Shown: positions 22,413 to 34,984 of the stretch, one piece after another
Numbering within the stretch: the first letter of the stretch is position 1
Layout: the number at the start of each line of letters is the position of its first letter
Source: Bubalus kerabau
Taxonomy: Eukaryota; Chordata; Mammalia; Artiodactyla; Bovidae
Assembly (NCBI RefSeq): GCF_029407905.1
Contig: NC_073629.1
Coordinates: 56,364,801-56,428,800, forward strand
Direction of reading: 5' to 3'
DNA length: 64,000 bases
Made by a program: the position numbers and the translations under genes
The notes under the pieces: model-generated
What the model was told of the DNA's origin: nothing
Database searches by the model: none
What the model saw: the letters and a program-made list of their open reading frames with translations, nothing else

Positions 22413-24544
22413 GGTCCTTAGCCTGACAGGTAGCAATGGTAAATTAGGGCTAGTCTCTAAGCCATGAGATAGTTCAGTTTAACAGAAGCTATCCTGGATG
22501 TCTTTTTCTTAAATTGCTTTGAATATTTATCTAGTCAGAACTGTGGTCATTCTGGTCACAAAAGGGCTTTTCTGAAGTTTGAAGAAAGTCTGTGGTTCCT
22601 TAAACAATCTAGAGAAGTAATGAAAGTAAGGAAAGATGACCCAGTCTGACAAAGTAGCAGATGCCTGTTCCTGTTGTTTAATTCAAATGACAGCATGCAT
22701 GGGTAATATGTAATAAGCATTTATCAGTGTGCTAATATGTTCAGAATTCTACTAGGTGACATGATGAGGAAGCTCAAGATAGATGGAGTTGTTATATATT
22801 TTGTGTCTTGACTGTGCCTGCTACTAAAGTCAGTTTAGTGGTCTATTAATGTGTCCATTATAAACCCAATTTCTTACCTTAGTCATTTTAAATCTCATCT
22901 GTCTAATAACTTACTATATGTTATTAGCCCAAATTCGAACATTTTATACCAACTATAATTCTTAGTTGTTAAACCTGTTTTAACTTATTGATGCCACATT
23001 AAAACCTTAATAGGTGGAATAATTGGCTCTCATAACAATTTGGAGTAAGAGAAGTCAGGAGTGAGTGCTGTTTTCAGATACTTGAAAAGCTATGAATGAA
23101 TCCCCTTTGCCCTCTGAAAAGCTATGAATGAGTTGCCTTTGCTTTCTACTGCATCTTCCCACCCCTGCTGATTTTGTATTCTCCCAGTTTCCCAAGCCAG
23201 TCCTAATTGGATCCAAACAGGAGTCATTAAACCTGGCATGGCTCTGGGGAAACACCTTCCAGAGTTTCACAGGGGAATCTCCCTAGGAGCAGGCAGTCAG
23301 TGGTACAAAATGATGGGCTTTAGATGTTCTTGCTTCAGAGGGAAAAGCCTGAGGCCATCCTCAGGGAGAAAATTGATTCATCAACACTTCTGAGTATTCT
23401 GCCGCCCTGCGGCATTTTAAAACTCTTCTTTACATTTTAATCTTATGCATGAAAAGCCACCCTCCCACCAATATGTGTGTCTATTCTATTTCTTAAAAGC
23501 ACCCAAAGCATCACTCCCTGAATGGCAAAGTCAGCTTCCCCCCCCCCCACCCCCAAAATGGACTCCTAGGTTCAGGTCTTCTTGAACTGCAATCTTGCAG
23601 ATAAAAGTAGGCCAGGTCAACATGTGTCAACATGCAACAGGATCAGATATCTACATTGCTGGACTCTTGAACCTATTTATCCTCCTTGCCTACCTGCAAA
23701 GTCTCTAGTGCTTCCTGTATGTCTTTGAGTGTTCTCTCCTCTCTAATTGAGAGAAGCAAAGCCTTCTGGGGTCCAATAAAATGGCTTTAGGAAAGCAAGA
23801 AACAGATGGGAAATAAATGGGTTCAAGTGCTCCAGGGACCCAATTGCTGCTGCAGAAAGCAGAAGTGGAGTATCTAAACAGCAAAAGAGTATACTTAATT
23901 TTTGTCTTTTAAATTTTGCACTGGGACAAAGAAAGTATCATGATGAAGAATCAGAGTTTCTCTCTTTAGTGCAAATGACACATAGACTGAATTCTAGTTA
24001 ATACTAAATGTTCTCTAGATTCTAGAGGTAATTTACTGATGGCTCTAACTGTGTGCAGGGTGAAAGGTAGGTACTAAGTTTGATTCCTGGCAAAGCAATT
24101 TTCTCCTACATTCAGAACTGTTTCATAGGGAGAAGTGTCTAATGAAAGAAAGACTAACGAGTTTGAAGTCAGACTTGGTTTCTGACCCTACTGTTGCTAT
24201 ACCAAGAGCAACACACACCTAAGGTCTGCAGTTCCCTGCCCTATGCTCTCAGGTAAATGGCTGACATCCTCTGTGAACTCAAATCCTTTCAGCATTCCCA
24301 TTTCATAATTCTCACAAATTTCTAAGTAAAAGTTGCTTTAGATACCACTCCCAGGCCCTGAGGCCTTGTTCTCCTTTAAGTCCTTGCAGCTTTAATTCAC
24401 GAGGTCAGTGTACTTTGGAGTACAGGGAAAATCCAACCAGCAATACAGCATAAGGTGAGCTCATAAATTTGGGAGAATGAATTTTGCCAAGAAGTCAAGA
24501 GCCTTAGTAAATGGTGTTCTTGCCAAAATATGCTGCTTTCTAGG
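22413..24544. other. Unique sequence with minor low-complexity tracts
   Basis: No gene recognised. It includes a 32-base-period imperfect duplication (gaaaagctatgaatga near 23084 and 23116) and a C-rich run near 23540-23556. Confidence 0.35.
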
Positions 24545-24820
24545 AAACAATTAATGATAGTGTTTCTTGAGTTCTCACTTTGGGACAGGTACTGTTCTGA
24601 GTGCTCCCCTTGAATTTACTAATTTAACCTCCTTCCCCACCCCCACCCCCACCCTCGCAATTGCTATGAGGAAGATCCTATTTTTCACTCTCATTTTGCA
24701 GATGAGGAGAGTACAACACAGAGAGATTGAGTGACTTGTCTAAGTTCACACTTTCACACTGATGTTGACCAAGGCTAACTGTCTCCAGAGCATAGGTTCT
24801 TAACCACTAGGAAGTGCTGT
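24545..24820 (-). mobile_element. MIR SINE (ancient), minus strand
   Basis: Blocks gggacaggtactgttctgag, ttttgcagatgaggag, gtgacttgtctaag and cataggttcttaaccact follow the reverse complement of MIR. A (CCCCCA)n tract near 24635-24654 lies inside it. Confidence 0.75.
24635..24654. repeat. (CCCCCA)n short tandem repeat
   Basis: Four C-runs in a row. The opposite strand has G-runs that could form a G-quadruplex. Confidence 0.85.
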
Positions 24821-25328
24821 CACTTGAAACAAAGAGAGCAGACTTGTACTGGTTGCCTGGGCATTCTAGCTAAGTATAAATCTAGCCTCATGCAGAGCAA
24901 CAGGTCCAGTTGAGTTTTACTGATACACTCTCTGCACTATAACTTGTATACAATGGCTTGAGGCTACCAGGAACATATCCGCTGAAGTTTATTGCCTGGC
25001 AGTCTAGGATTTACAACCTGCATATGGTAGTGGTGTGTTTTTAACATCCCCCTCATGTATATTTTCTCAGTGAGATAGCAAGTTTCCCAAAGATTTGTGT
25101 GTAGCCCTTTATTTCTCTTGTATATTCCTTATTCATAAAGCTTTGGGGCTTAGTAAGTGGTTTTGATTGACTTTCAGCAACTCTGCATGGTGGTCACAGT
25201 GATCATATTTGCAAAATGAAAAAAGGGTTTAGTTCCATGGTTCAGCTGCTTAAGAATTTTCTTCCAGATTCTGAGGCTTTATTCTTAGTCTGGTTTTATA
25301 AGACAGCAAGCCAATAGACATTCAGTGT
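24821..25328. other. Unique sequence
   Basis: No feature recognised. Confidence 0.35.
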
Positions 25329-25388
25329 ACATTTATTTATGTATTTATTTATTTTTATTGAAGTATAATTGATCTACAGTCAATACAC
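25329..25388 (-). mobile_element. Short L1 3' tail fragment, minus strand
   Basis: A T-rich (tatttattta)-type tract followed by ttattgaagtataattgatc, the start of ruminant L1 3' UTRs in reverse. Confidence 0.55.
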
Positions 25389-25516
25389 TTTTTTTTTTTG
25401 AGTGTTCTCCATCAGAAAAAGCCAGTGGCTAGGTACAGAAGAGTCCAAAGGCAAATAAGACACTGATCTTCAAGAACTCACAATATAGTGGAGATTAAAT
25501 TAAACAATATGCCTCT

Positions 25517-26598
25517 CAGTTCAGTTCAGTTGCTCAGTGGTGTCCGACTCTTCGCGACCCCATGAATCACAGCATGCCAGGCCTCTCTGTCCATCACCAA
25601 CTCCCGGAGTTCACCCAGACTCACATCCATCAAGTCAGTGATGCCATCCAGCCACCTCATCCACTGTCGTCCCCTTCTCCTCCTGCCCCCAATCCCTCCC
25701 AGCATCAGAGTCTTTTCCAATGAGTCAACTCTTTGCATGAGGTGGCCAAAGTACTGGAGTTTCAGCTTCAGCATCATTCCTTCCAAAGAAATCCCAGGGC
25801 TGATCTCCTTCAGAATGGACTGGTTGGATCTCCTTGCAGTCCAAGGGACTCTCAAGAGTCTTCTCCAACGCCACAGTTCAAAAGCATCAATTCTTCAGCG
25901 CTCAGCCTTCTTCACAGTCCAACTCTCACATCCATACATGACCACAGGAAAAACCATAGCCTTGACTAGACGGACCTTTGTTGGCAAAGTAATGTCTCTG
26001 CTTTTGAATATGCTATCTAGGTTGGTCATAACTTTCCTTCCAAGGAGTAAGCATCTTTTAATTTCATGGCTGCAGTCACCAGCTGCAGTGATTTTGGAGC
26101 CCAAAAAAATAAAGTCTGACACTGTTTCCACTGTTTCCCCATCTATTTCCCATCAAGTGATGGGACCGGATGCCATGATCTTTGTTTTCTGAATGTTGAG
26201 CTTTAAGCCAACTTTTTCACTCTCCACTTTCACTTTCATCAAGAGGCTTTTGAGTTCCTCTTCACTTTCTGCCATAAGGGTGGTGTCATCTGCATATCTG
26301 AGGTTATTGATATTTCTCCCAGCAATCTTGATTCCAGCTTGTGTTTCTTCCAGTCTAGCGTTTCTCATGATGTACTCTGCATATAAGTTAAATAAGCAGG
26401 GTGACAATATACAGCCTTGACGTACTCCTTTTCCTATTTGGAACCAGTCTGTTGTTCCATGTCCAGTTCTAACTATTGCTTCCTGACCTGCATACAGATT
26501 TCTCAAGAGGCAGGTCAGGTGGTCTGGTATTCCCATCTCTTTCAGAATTTTCCACAGTTTATTGTGATCCACATAGTCAAAGGCATTGGCATAATCAT
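25517..26598 (-). mobile_element. BovB LINE 3' half, minus strand, with target duplication
   Basis: Runs from the cagttcagttcagttgctcag tail back to motif A codons (YAKAF region near 26580). A 9-base target duplication, tatgcctct, lies at 25508-25516 and 26599-26607. The copy is 5'-truncated inside the RT. Confidence 0.92.
25526..26572 (-). pseudogene. BovB RT C-terminal half (broken)
   Basis: Frames 26153-26572, 25895-26131 and 25526-25855 are consecutive parts of one ORF. They hold motif B (GVRQGCILSPCLFNLYAEYI), motif C with an intact NLRYADDTTLMAE, the METVSDFIFLGSKITAAGDC segment and the C-terminal GRRRRGRQWMRWLDGITD. Stops near 26150 and 25880 interrupt it. The upstream RT and endonuclease are absent through truncation. 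Confidence 0.88.
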
Positions 26599-26944
26599 TA
26601 TGCCTCTAGAGGGATGGAAATCTGCCTGGAAGAATCTGGAATGACTCCTTGGAGAAAGTAGGATTTAACTGAACTTTGCAAAAAGCAATAGAATTGAGAA
26701 CAATATATAGAACAAAGAAGTTTTAAGAATGATCACCCTCGCACTTGAACAGGGGTAGAAATTTCAGCCTAAGTTGATGCACCCATCATAACAGAAAGTT
26801 TTTCCTATTTCTATCCTGGAACTTTAAGTGGGATAATTTATTCTTCCAAAAAAAAAAATTCTGTATGATTTAAGAAAGGAAGAACTGGTCATTTCACAAT
26901 TTACTTGGAATGAGGTATGGGAGGACTAAATTGTTAAATGCTTT

Positions 26945-27159
26945 GTATGTGTGAAAGTGAAAGTGAAGTCACTCAGTCATGTCTGACTCTCTGCGACCCC
27001 ATGGACTGTGGCCCACCAGGCTCCTCCATCCATGGGATTCTCCAGGCAAGAGTACTGAAGTGGGTTGCCATTTCCTTCTCCAGGAGATCTTCCCAACCCA
27101 GGGATCGAACCCAGGTCTCCCGCATTGCAGCCAGACACTTTACCATGTATGAAACAGAA
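26945..27159 (-). mobile_element. Bov-tA SINE, minus strand, with target duplication
   Basis: The reverse SINE body from gtgaaagtgaaagtgaagtc to the head near tttaccatg. The 13-base duplication tgttaaatgcttt lies at 26932-26944 and 27160-27172. Confidence 0.93.
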
Positions 27160-27172
27160 TGTTAAATGCTTT

Positions 27173-27310
27173 AAAATTGTATTATTTAATTCTCACATAA
27201 ATATAAGAAAACCAAGTCTTAAAAATAACAGTGACTTTCTCATTATCATGCAGATAATAAGTGGCAGAGCAGAAATTAAAATCAGGTATGTCTGAATCCA
27301 AAGTCCATAC
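27173..27310 (-). mobile_element. MIR fragment, minus strand
   Basis: Blocks tttaattctcacataaa, cattatcatgcagataataagtggcagagcagaa and cagg.atgtctgaatcc resemble reverse MIR. The SINE next to it inserted at its edge. Confidence 0.5.
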
Positions 27311-29207
27311 ACTAACAAAAAGTACACCTCATTCTGTCGAACTATCTGAGCTTCATCTTGCTATGGGTTCTTGTTTATTCTTCTCTGTGAACACTGCATT
27401 TATAGGAAATTTTAAAAACGTCTAAAATGTATAAGTTCACTTTTATTCAGTGTGCATCCAAGTTTCACATTAACTGCCTATTTTTCTTTTCTTTTTCACC
27501 CCAAGGTTTTTTTTTTTTAGCTAAAACTTTTCAACCTTCTGTGATCTCTTTATAACTCCCTTTAGAATGCATAATTGTGCTCAATCAATTTGTTAGAGGC
27601 TTTTGAAGTGTTAAAAAAACTACATTAAAATTATTTTCTTTCAGGTTTTATGTTAATGAACATAGGTGCTATTCAGAGCAAAGTCAGGGTGTCAAGGGAA
27701 CTTTAGTTAAAGTTATTCATACATAAACTAAAAAAGGAAACATCTTTAGTGGAGGAAAAATACATTTAATGAGTAAGTACAGCACACAATTCCTCCTTTC
27801 AAAAATGTCAGCTTGTATTGAACCTCCATTCTAGATATCTTACAATTACTTTGTCAACAGAAGGTAGAGCAGTGATGGATGACGCATTGGTTCTTGAAAC
27901 CAAACTTTTGTGAGTTACTTAGGCTGAAACTAAGTGCTTTTACATTCCAGTCTTATTGATGATAGTGGTTTTATATTTATCACCCTGTCATTTCAGTTGA
28001 CTGTATCAGGCTCTTCCCTGTAAGAATATGGACACTAATGGGGTGTGTCCTTAGTGCTGGGAAGGGTCACCGATTCATTCTGCTAACACAGTCAGGGCAC
28101 AGACTGTTTCCCATGGAAGCTTGGAAGCAGCTTTTCCCATTTCAAAAAGAGATCAGTAAAAGGGGCCTTAAAACGCCTTTGGAAATTGTCTTCTTACTGG
28201 CTCTCTTTTGACCATGACCCATCCTTGCGGTGCTGCACACAGAGGCATTCGGCTCTCAGTAATGGAACATTACTATTTTGCTGCCTCCCCTATAATAGGA
28301 AGAATTCTACCAGGACCTTGGTGAGTCCAGGACCTGATTGCAACACTTTATTTATAAGAAATTCTGTCAAGAATCAATAATAGTCTTGGGTCTCAAGTTC
28401 TTTCTTTAATAATACTTTGATATGATTTGTCACAAGCTCGCCCAGAGTATCCACCAGATTTTATTACTTACCTTGCAGCACAGTGTCTTATCTTTGAGTC
28501 ATGAGATCAGCCATGGGGAGACCTTTAAAAAGCTATATTCTTTACTGTTTGGTTATTACAGAAAGTCTATATGACTCAATAATATCTTTTATAGGGTGTG
28601 CTGTCACATCTTCACACAGATGTTTAACCCCAACATAGATATACTGGATGCCTGGAGGCCATTTCAGTGACATGGACGTTGTTTTTCATGATTGGCTGCC
28701 TGATGTATCAATAGCAGCAAAAATAGACCTATATGAAAAATCACAATGAAAACAATACCAAAAACACTACCACCGTAACATAGTATGTTGACTTATTCTC
28801 CCAGCCTGACGTTTCTGACTGGATCTTAAACTAAATGTCCATTTTGACAGAGATTTTGTTTAGAGTCCAGAGTTTTAGGTTTTTATTACCTGAAAGCAGC
28901 AGAAATTTGGAGATCAATTTAGATTCCTTTCCTGTGTGTGATCAGCTCCTCAGGTTTCACTGTACATCTCAATAAACGTGCTCCTCCTACATCAGTAGTG
29001 TGCTCTACAGCCATAGCTCCAAATATATTTTGCACCGCTCAGCCGTGGAATTCGTACTGCTGCAGCTAATGCCTGTTGGTAAATGCTTGCATCATTACAT
29101 GTTGTATTTACACAACTGTATATTGTCAGCCTAGGGTTTCGTCTCTCCAATCTGTTTTTCTTCTCTGGAAGAAAATAGCAGAAAATGTACTAATACTCAC
29201 TGCAGAC

Positions 29208-29208
<1 letters not shown>
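27311..29208. other. Unique sequence
   Basis: Nearly 2 kb with no recognised mobile element or gene. A T-run lies near 27508-27519. Confidence 0.35.

Positions 29209-29210
<2 letters not shown>

Positions 29211-29239
<29 letters not shown>
29211..29239. repeat. (AC)n microsatellite
   Basis: About 14 AC units followed by related acact/acaca sequence. Confidence 0.93.
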
Positions 29240-29244
<5 letters not shown>

Positions 29245-29612
29245 TCAGACACTCACAAGGAGACACACATGCAAACCAAGATTTCCAAATGGTAATCATT
29301 TTGAATTTTGAAATTAGAGGAAATGAGGGAGAAACACTCCTTAGAAAGTTATTATTTTAGATCTTTCATCTGTCTCCAAATTGGTACTAATTTTAAATGT
29401 AGATTTTTAAACAATTTTTGGTATGTGAGCAAACATTTTATTTTAAAAGTTTTCTGTTTTGTTCCCACGGCTGCTGCAGTTGTTGCCCAAGGGGAGTCTT
29501 CTCACTAGGCCAGCTGCTTTCTCCAGCAGTTTGGATCCTGGCTGACCCTGCACACGGCCTGAGCAGCGACACCCTACCCTGGCTCAGCCAGGAGCGTGCT
29601 TTCACTGCCCAG
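29240..29612. other. Unique sequence
   Basis: No supported feature. Confidence 0.35.
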
Positions 29613-29619
29613 AAGACAT

Positions 29620-29813
29620 GTATTCTAAGTCGCTTCAGTTGTGTCTGACTCTGCGATCCCAAGGACTATCGCCTGTCAGGCTCCTCTGTCCATGGAATTT
29701 CCCAACCAAGAATACTGAAATGGGTTACCGTTTCCTGCTCCAGGGAATCTTCCTGGCTAGGGGATCGAAACTGCCTCTCTTATATTTCGTGAAGCAGCAG
29801 GTGGATTCTTTAC
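29620..29813 (-). mobile_element. Bov-tA SINE, minus strand (diverged)
   Basis: Contains cgcttcagttgtgtctgactc, caggctcctctgtccatgg and aagaatactgaaatgggtta. A possible 7-base target repeat, aagacat, lies at 29613-29619 and 29814-29820. More substitutions than its neighbours. Confidence 0.85.
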
Positions 29814-29820
29814 AAGACAT

Positions 29821-30194
29821 CCTGGCTTGATTTCTTTGCCTTCTCCAGCATAAGCAGAGGCAGTAAAGCCAGGAGACCCTGGTGACCCAACTGCTGGCTC
29901 TGGCTGTGACCCGCCACCCTACTTTGTCTCTGATCCTTTCTTTCAGATCAACACTCCTTTCAGTGCAGAATCGGGACACTTCCCAACCCTCACTCACCTT
30001 CTCTCCTCAGACTGGACTTAGGCTGAAGCTAAGCCTAGCTCACGAGTGACAGGTCTCTGCTCCTGTCACTACCCTCCTCAGCTTTCCCAACAGGGAGAAG
30101 TGGTAGGAATGTTCAAGAAATTGCCCTGGGCTTGACTCAGGATCCCTTGGTTTACCTGTAGGATTGTGTCCAAGGGCAGGAAAAGGAATCTATA
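29821..30194. other. Unique sequence
   Basis: No feature recognised. Confidence 0.35.
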
Positions 30195-30345
30195 ATTGCT
30201 AAATACGTACTGTATGCCAAAATCTGAGCCAGGCTTCTGTGTACATTAGCTCCTTTCATGCTCATACCATGCTCTCCATGATACAAATGAGGAGCCCTTC
30301 ATTCAGAGGTTTTGCTGCCCTTATGAAAATGGGAGTGTGGGAACT
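30195..30345 (-). mobile_element. Possible MIR fragment, minus strand
   Basis: The order aaatacgtactgtatgcc, cattagctcctttcatgctc, then acaaatgaggagccc is MIR-like but weak. Confidence 0.35.
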
Positions 30346-30599
30346 GACCTACAGATTGAAGGGGGTTCGACTAAAATTCATCCTTTCTCTACCCAAATTG
30401 CCAAACCATGCAGCTAGCCTCTTGCATGCTATCATCCATGGACCACTGTCCTTGGAGATTCTCATAAGACTACTTTTCAGCCCATTCCCCACATCACCTG
30501 TGCCCTCCCTTCTCTTCCTATCCAAATGCCAGCTCAGTCCTACATCTCTGGGAACTCTACTGCAATGAACTGATTCAGGCTTTTGCTATTTTTTCTAAA

Positions 30600-31110
30600 C
30601 TCTTTAATTTGCAATAATTATAGACTCACATGTGACTGTAAGACCTAGTGGAGAGATATCTTCTATACTCTTCACCCAGTTTTCCTGTTATTTATAGTAT
30701 AGAATCACAAATGGGATGTTGATACTGAAACACTTCACCAGCTTTATTTAAAATTCACCAGTTTCACAAGCTTTCATATCTGTGTGTCTGCATGCCTGCA
30801 CAAGCATGTGTGAGTGTGCATGTGTGTATTTCATTCCAGGCAACTGCATCACACATGCAGATTCATGTGATAATCACCGCAATTAAGATACACAGACGTT
30901 CCATCACAGGATCCCTTGTGCTGCACTCATACAGCCACAGCCACTTTCCTATCTATGCTTACCAGCTCCTGGCTGTCTCTCATCAGTTCTCCACTTACAC
31001 TTTGTTGTCATTTCAAGAATGTTATATAAGTGAAATTATATGATATGTTGCTTTTGAGGGTAAATCTATTTAGCTTTGAAAATTCTGTTCTTGACTGAAG
31101 TATATTTTGT
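30600..31110 (-). mobile_element. Ancient L1M 3' region, minus strand
   Basis: Blocks attatagactcacatgtgac, ctcttcacccagttttcc, cacaggatcccttgtg, and gtcatttcaagaatgttatataagtgaa are the reverse complement of L1M 3' UTR/ORF2-end sequence common in mammals. Confidence 0.65.
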
Positions 31111-31139
31111 ATAGAATTATTCACTTATTTGAAACTAAT

Positions 31140-31345
31140 TGTTGGTCCCCTACAACTTACCAGGTACTTTGAGATACTGAACATACAACAGTGAACCACA
31201 CTGACAAACATCCCTGTGCCATATACTTGGGTCCTTATTTCTGGTGCAGTTTATTGCTCTTGATGTATATTTCTTACCTAAACTTTCATTCCATCAATAG
31301 ATCTTAAGCTTTCTGAGAGCAGAGAGCCCATCACACAACCATTCT
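31140..31345. repeat. Possible L2-like fragment
   Basis: ccaggtactttgagatactgaacatacaacagtgaacc resembles a common L2-type block, but the match is short. Confidence 0.3.
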
Positions 31346-31465
31346 GTTTTTACATGTGAGGCCTAGAACCACAAACTTTGACTGTAGACTTATGGTATAG
31401 GGAGGAGTCTGTAGAGATCATCTGGTCCGTTCTCACATGAAAAGAATTTTAAGGGAGGGGACATT

Positions 31466-31742
31466 GCTGCTGCTGCTGCTAAGTCACTTCAGTCATGTCC
31501 GACTCTGCGTGACCACATAGACGTCAGCCCACCAGGCTCTCCTGCCCCTGGGATTCTCCAGGCAAGAACACTGGAGTGGGTTGCCATTTCCTTCTCCAAT
31601 GCATGAAAGTGAAAAAGTGAAAGTGAAGTTGCTCAGTCGTGTCTGACTCTTAGCGACCCCATGGACTGCAGCCTACCAGGCTCCTCCATCCATGGGATTT
31701 TCCAGGCAAGAGTACTGGAGTGGGGTGCCATTGCCTTCTCCA
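31466..31742 (-). mobile_element. Bov-A2 SINE (two-monomer), minus strand
   Basis: A (gct)n start is followed by one Bov-A monomer, a linker (atgcatgaaagtgaaaaagtgaaagtgaag), and a second monomer ending ttgccttctcc. The 15-base target duplication aagggaggggacatt lies at 31451-31465 and 31743-31757, exact at both ends. Its near-consensus sequence suggests a young insertion. Confidence 0.95.
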
Positions 31743-31757
31743 AAGGGAGGGGACATT

Positions 31758-33847
31758 ATTGCTCTCCTAACATGTGGAAGGGCCTTGCACTAAACAATGA
31801 CATGTAAAACAATTTAAACCTACCAGCTCCTTTCACAAGGCATTCAGATCTTCAACACCCCTCACTCAGACAGCTCATACTGTCAGTCTTCACGCTCCCA
31901 ATAGAAGAAGCTTAGCTTCTACAATTAGTCTGTACAACAGATGCACAGCATCTTCTGAGTGAGATCTGCACATCACAAGAGAAAAAGGCTCATCATTGTG
32001 CAGATGGCAGCCTTGTTCCACTCACACAGCACCCATGACTGTATCAACACCAGCCTCCCCTTGTGATCACTGTGCAGTTCTTCTCTGTGCGGAGAGTAAA
32101 ATAACAAGTTCTCCCCTTCCTCTTAAGCATGGAGATTTTGTGAGGACCTTCTGGAGACCTTGTGATGATTCCTTCAATCTGGTGCAAAGGTGAGAAAAAT
32201 GAACTTAGTAAGCTTTGTAAAGGTTGATCAGCTTCCACAATCAGTCACCAGCAAATTCAAGTCTACAGAAAATGAATTTCCAATGTGGAATGTGACTGTT
32301 ATTATAGTCTTATAGATTCCTATTGAAAAATAAACCAAGAGAAATGAGTTCTATTGTGAGCCATTGTATCAAAAGTTTTGTGATTACAGAATTGAATTTC
32401 CCAGAAGTACATAATTGTTTAAATTGAGTTATTTTCCTCCTCCCCAATTACAAGTCTATTGTCTCTTTATTATATAACAATTGTTGACAAAGAATGGAAA
32501 GTTAAAACTTTACCGAAGGATCCTGTATTCAGTTTTCTGTGTAATAGAACTTCTGGAAACCCCAGGATACATGGTAAATTGATTCCAAAATATAACCATT
32601 GTCCTGATAGGATTCTCAGGAGGAGAATGCAGTTTTTATCTCAGCACCTTCAGAATACTGACTTGGCACAATAATCTATTTGCTGACTCTAAAATGATAG
32701 AATGAAGCCTTGTAGCAAATGATACATTGAAAAGATGAGAAATGAAGTAATCCATGAATCTGAAAAGATTCCTTTATTCAGTATATCATCTGTTCAGAGG
32801 ATTAAGTTGTTGGCATCAGATAAAGCAGATAAGCTTACTAGCAAAGTGGAAATGTGGACTTTTTTATCTGGCTTTTGATGAATTAGCTGGCCTTGCTGGT
32901 GCTGCCCAATGTGCATTTTTTCTTAAGTTTTGTGTTTTAGGAATCATATTTTCATAATCACTAGTGCAAAGAGGAAGTTTTAGTACAATAAAATAGACTT
33001 GGCCTGTGATTCATTTGGGTATAGTTTCTAATGATACCCAATCCTGAACTAACCCCATCTTCCACAACAGTTTCACTATCTGTTCATCATTTGGAGCATT
33101 GAGTACAGAATCTAGCAGAAAGTAGACTGCTCTCTGCTGAAAGTCTAAGTGGACTTCAGAAGTTGTTTGGGCCTGCTCTCTTTGGTTGAGATTGTGAAGG
33201 AATAAGCCATGATTGTGGGAGGATATTCTATTTTGTTAATTGACACAATTCATGCATCAGATGAAGAAATCTTACTTTTTGCAATTTACATGTAGTACAA
33301 TGAAGAACTGGTGCTCATGAATGAATTATTTGGCTCCTATTGGTTCTGGAAAGATTTGGGGAAAAAAGAATTTCTAGAACAATAAGCAAAAATGAAAAAA
33401 AGTAGTCTAAGAGATTTTTAACAAATTCTTTCAGTTACTATTTAGAAGACAATAATTATAGCATTCCAGATAATTATTAGAGAAGATTTAGTGGGAAAGG
33501 TAAAAACATTTTTATTCATTATCATAATTTTGTCTTAGAAGGAATTTTAATATTTCTGCCAGGCCCTAGGGGGAAGAAACTAAAAGAACAATAAAACGCT
33601 TACAAAAGTTAGATCTAGAATTTACTGGGGTTATTACCAATTTAAACAGAAACTAAATGTCTTTTAAGAATGAGGCAGAAGCCATGTTAACTGGCATTAA
33701 TGTAGATAGGATGAATGAAATTGTCTGAACAGATGACCTTGTATGGAGTTTGTGGAGTGATGCTGTTGATGGTGATTGCCATTTGTATCCAGTTGATAGA
33801 CTGAGAATATGTGACACGATGTGCCAAAAAGGAGGAAATAAGCCAAG
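31758..33847. other. Unique sequence
   Basis: About 2.1 kb with no recognised repeat, exon or RNA gene. Confidence 0.35.
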
Positions 33848-34078
33848 GACAGTGATGTTGTGCTCAACCATGTCCAACTCTTTGGGGCCCCCTGGACTGC
33901 AGCTTACCAGGCTCTTCTATCCATGGAATTTTTTTTTTTTTTTTTGGCAGGAATACTGGAGTGGGTTGCCATTTCCTCCTCCACAGGGTCTTCCTGATCC
34001 AGGGATCAAACCCATGTCTCTTGCATCTGCTGCATTGTCAGGCAGATTCTTTACCATTAAGTTACCTGGGAAACCCCA
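33848..34078 (-). mobile_element. Bov-tA SINE with internal T expansion, minus strand
   Basis: The usual reverse Bov-tA order, but the normally short attttcc segment has become an 18-base T run at about 33929-33946, right before ggcaggaatactgg. No clear target duplication. Confidence 0.85.
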
Positions 34079-34319
34079 GGAGAGTGGTGTTGCATGCCCT
34101 AAAATGGAACAGCAGGGTATTTGTTATTAGAAGTACAATTTGCCAAGTGGTTTATTTTCACTCTAAACAATTGTAGGTGATTCATAATTTACTTTCAGAC
34201 TTTTGGTGGTGCACTCTTCATGTCTTGTGATAAACATCCTATATTTTGAGATTCTTTGTCAAATAATTGGTTATGACTAACCTGACTGAATTTTTCTTTT
34301 TTTAATTGTACTTTTTTGT
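34079..34319. other. Unique sequence
   Basis: Nothing recognised. Confidence 0.35.
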
Positions 34320-34440
34320 ATACAAATACTGTGCTAAATATTTCCTACATGTTTATTCCTCCTAGGATCCTAATGATGACAATATTATTATCACTCTCAT
34401 TTTTTAAGTGTTGGAACAAAAAGCTAGAAGAACCCAAGTT
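34320..34440 (-). mobile_element. Possible MIR fragment, minus strand
   Basis: tactgtgctaaatatttcctacatg and tattattatcactctcattttt fit reverse MIR. Confidence 0.4.
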
Positions 34441-34559
34441 CCTATCATAAATAGGACTGGCCACCTACATATCCTTTAAAGCACAGTTGTCTTAGACTTT
34501 TCTTCTTATACAACTAAACCTAATCCTAACTGATATACTAACCCATTAAATTTCCAAGG

Positions 34560-34810
34560 AAAAGGGGAATTGGGGCAATTTTATGTGCTAGACAATTTAT
34601 ATGTAATAACTCATATAATTCTGACATGTATAAAAATTTTTTATTTCCATGTCATAGTTGACAAAGAATCTCAGAGAACTTAGCTTACTTTAATGATGAG
34701 AATTTTGGGATCCAGGAAAGTTTTTTAACTTCACACAAGTGATAAATATAAGTCAACCACAGGTCTTTATGGTTCCAAATCCCATGCTTTTAATTAGACT
34801 GTGTTGCTTT
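34560..34810 (-). mobile_element. MIR SINE, minus strand
   Basis: Blocks tgtgctagacaatttat, taataactcatataattctgac, agaatctcagagaactta and ttccaaatcccatgct fit MIR in reverse. Confidence 0.55.
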
Positions 34811-34984
34811 AGACTATAGAAACCAAATTTAAAAGGTTTCTGTCTTTAATATCACATGATTACCGAAACTGGTTGAGAAAGGAAGAGAGGGTAAACAGAC
34901 AAACCTGTTGTTGCCCACAGAAAGTGAGTTGGCATTATTTGTTAAGTGAAGAATGAATAAATGATAACTGTCTTTTCACCAGTT

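Noticed and set aside
25638..26192. 184-codon plus-strand frame, with near-identical ones at 37272-37829, 59493-60062 (minus) and elsewhere
   Set aside because: These are antisense shadows of the BovB RT C-terminus, recurring with every copy. Their conservation follows from the sense sequence.
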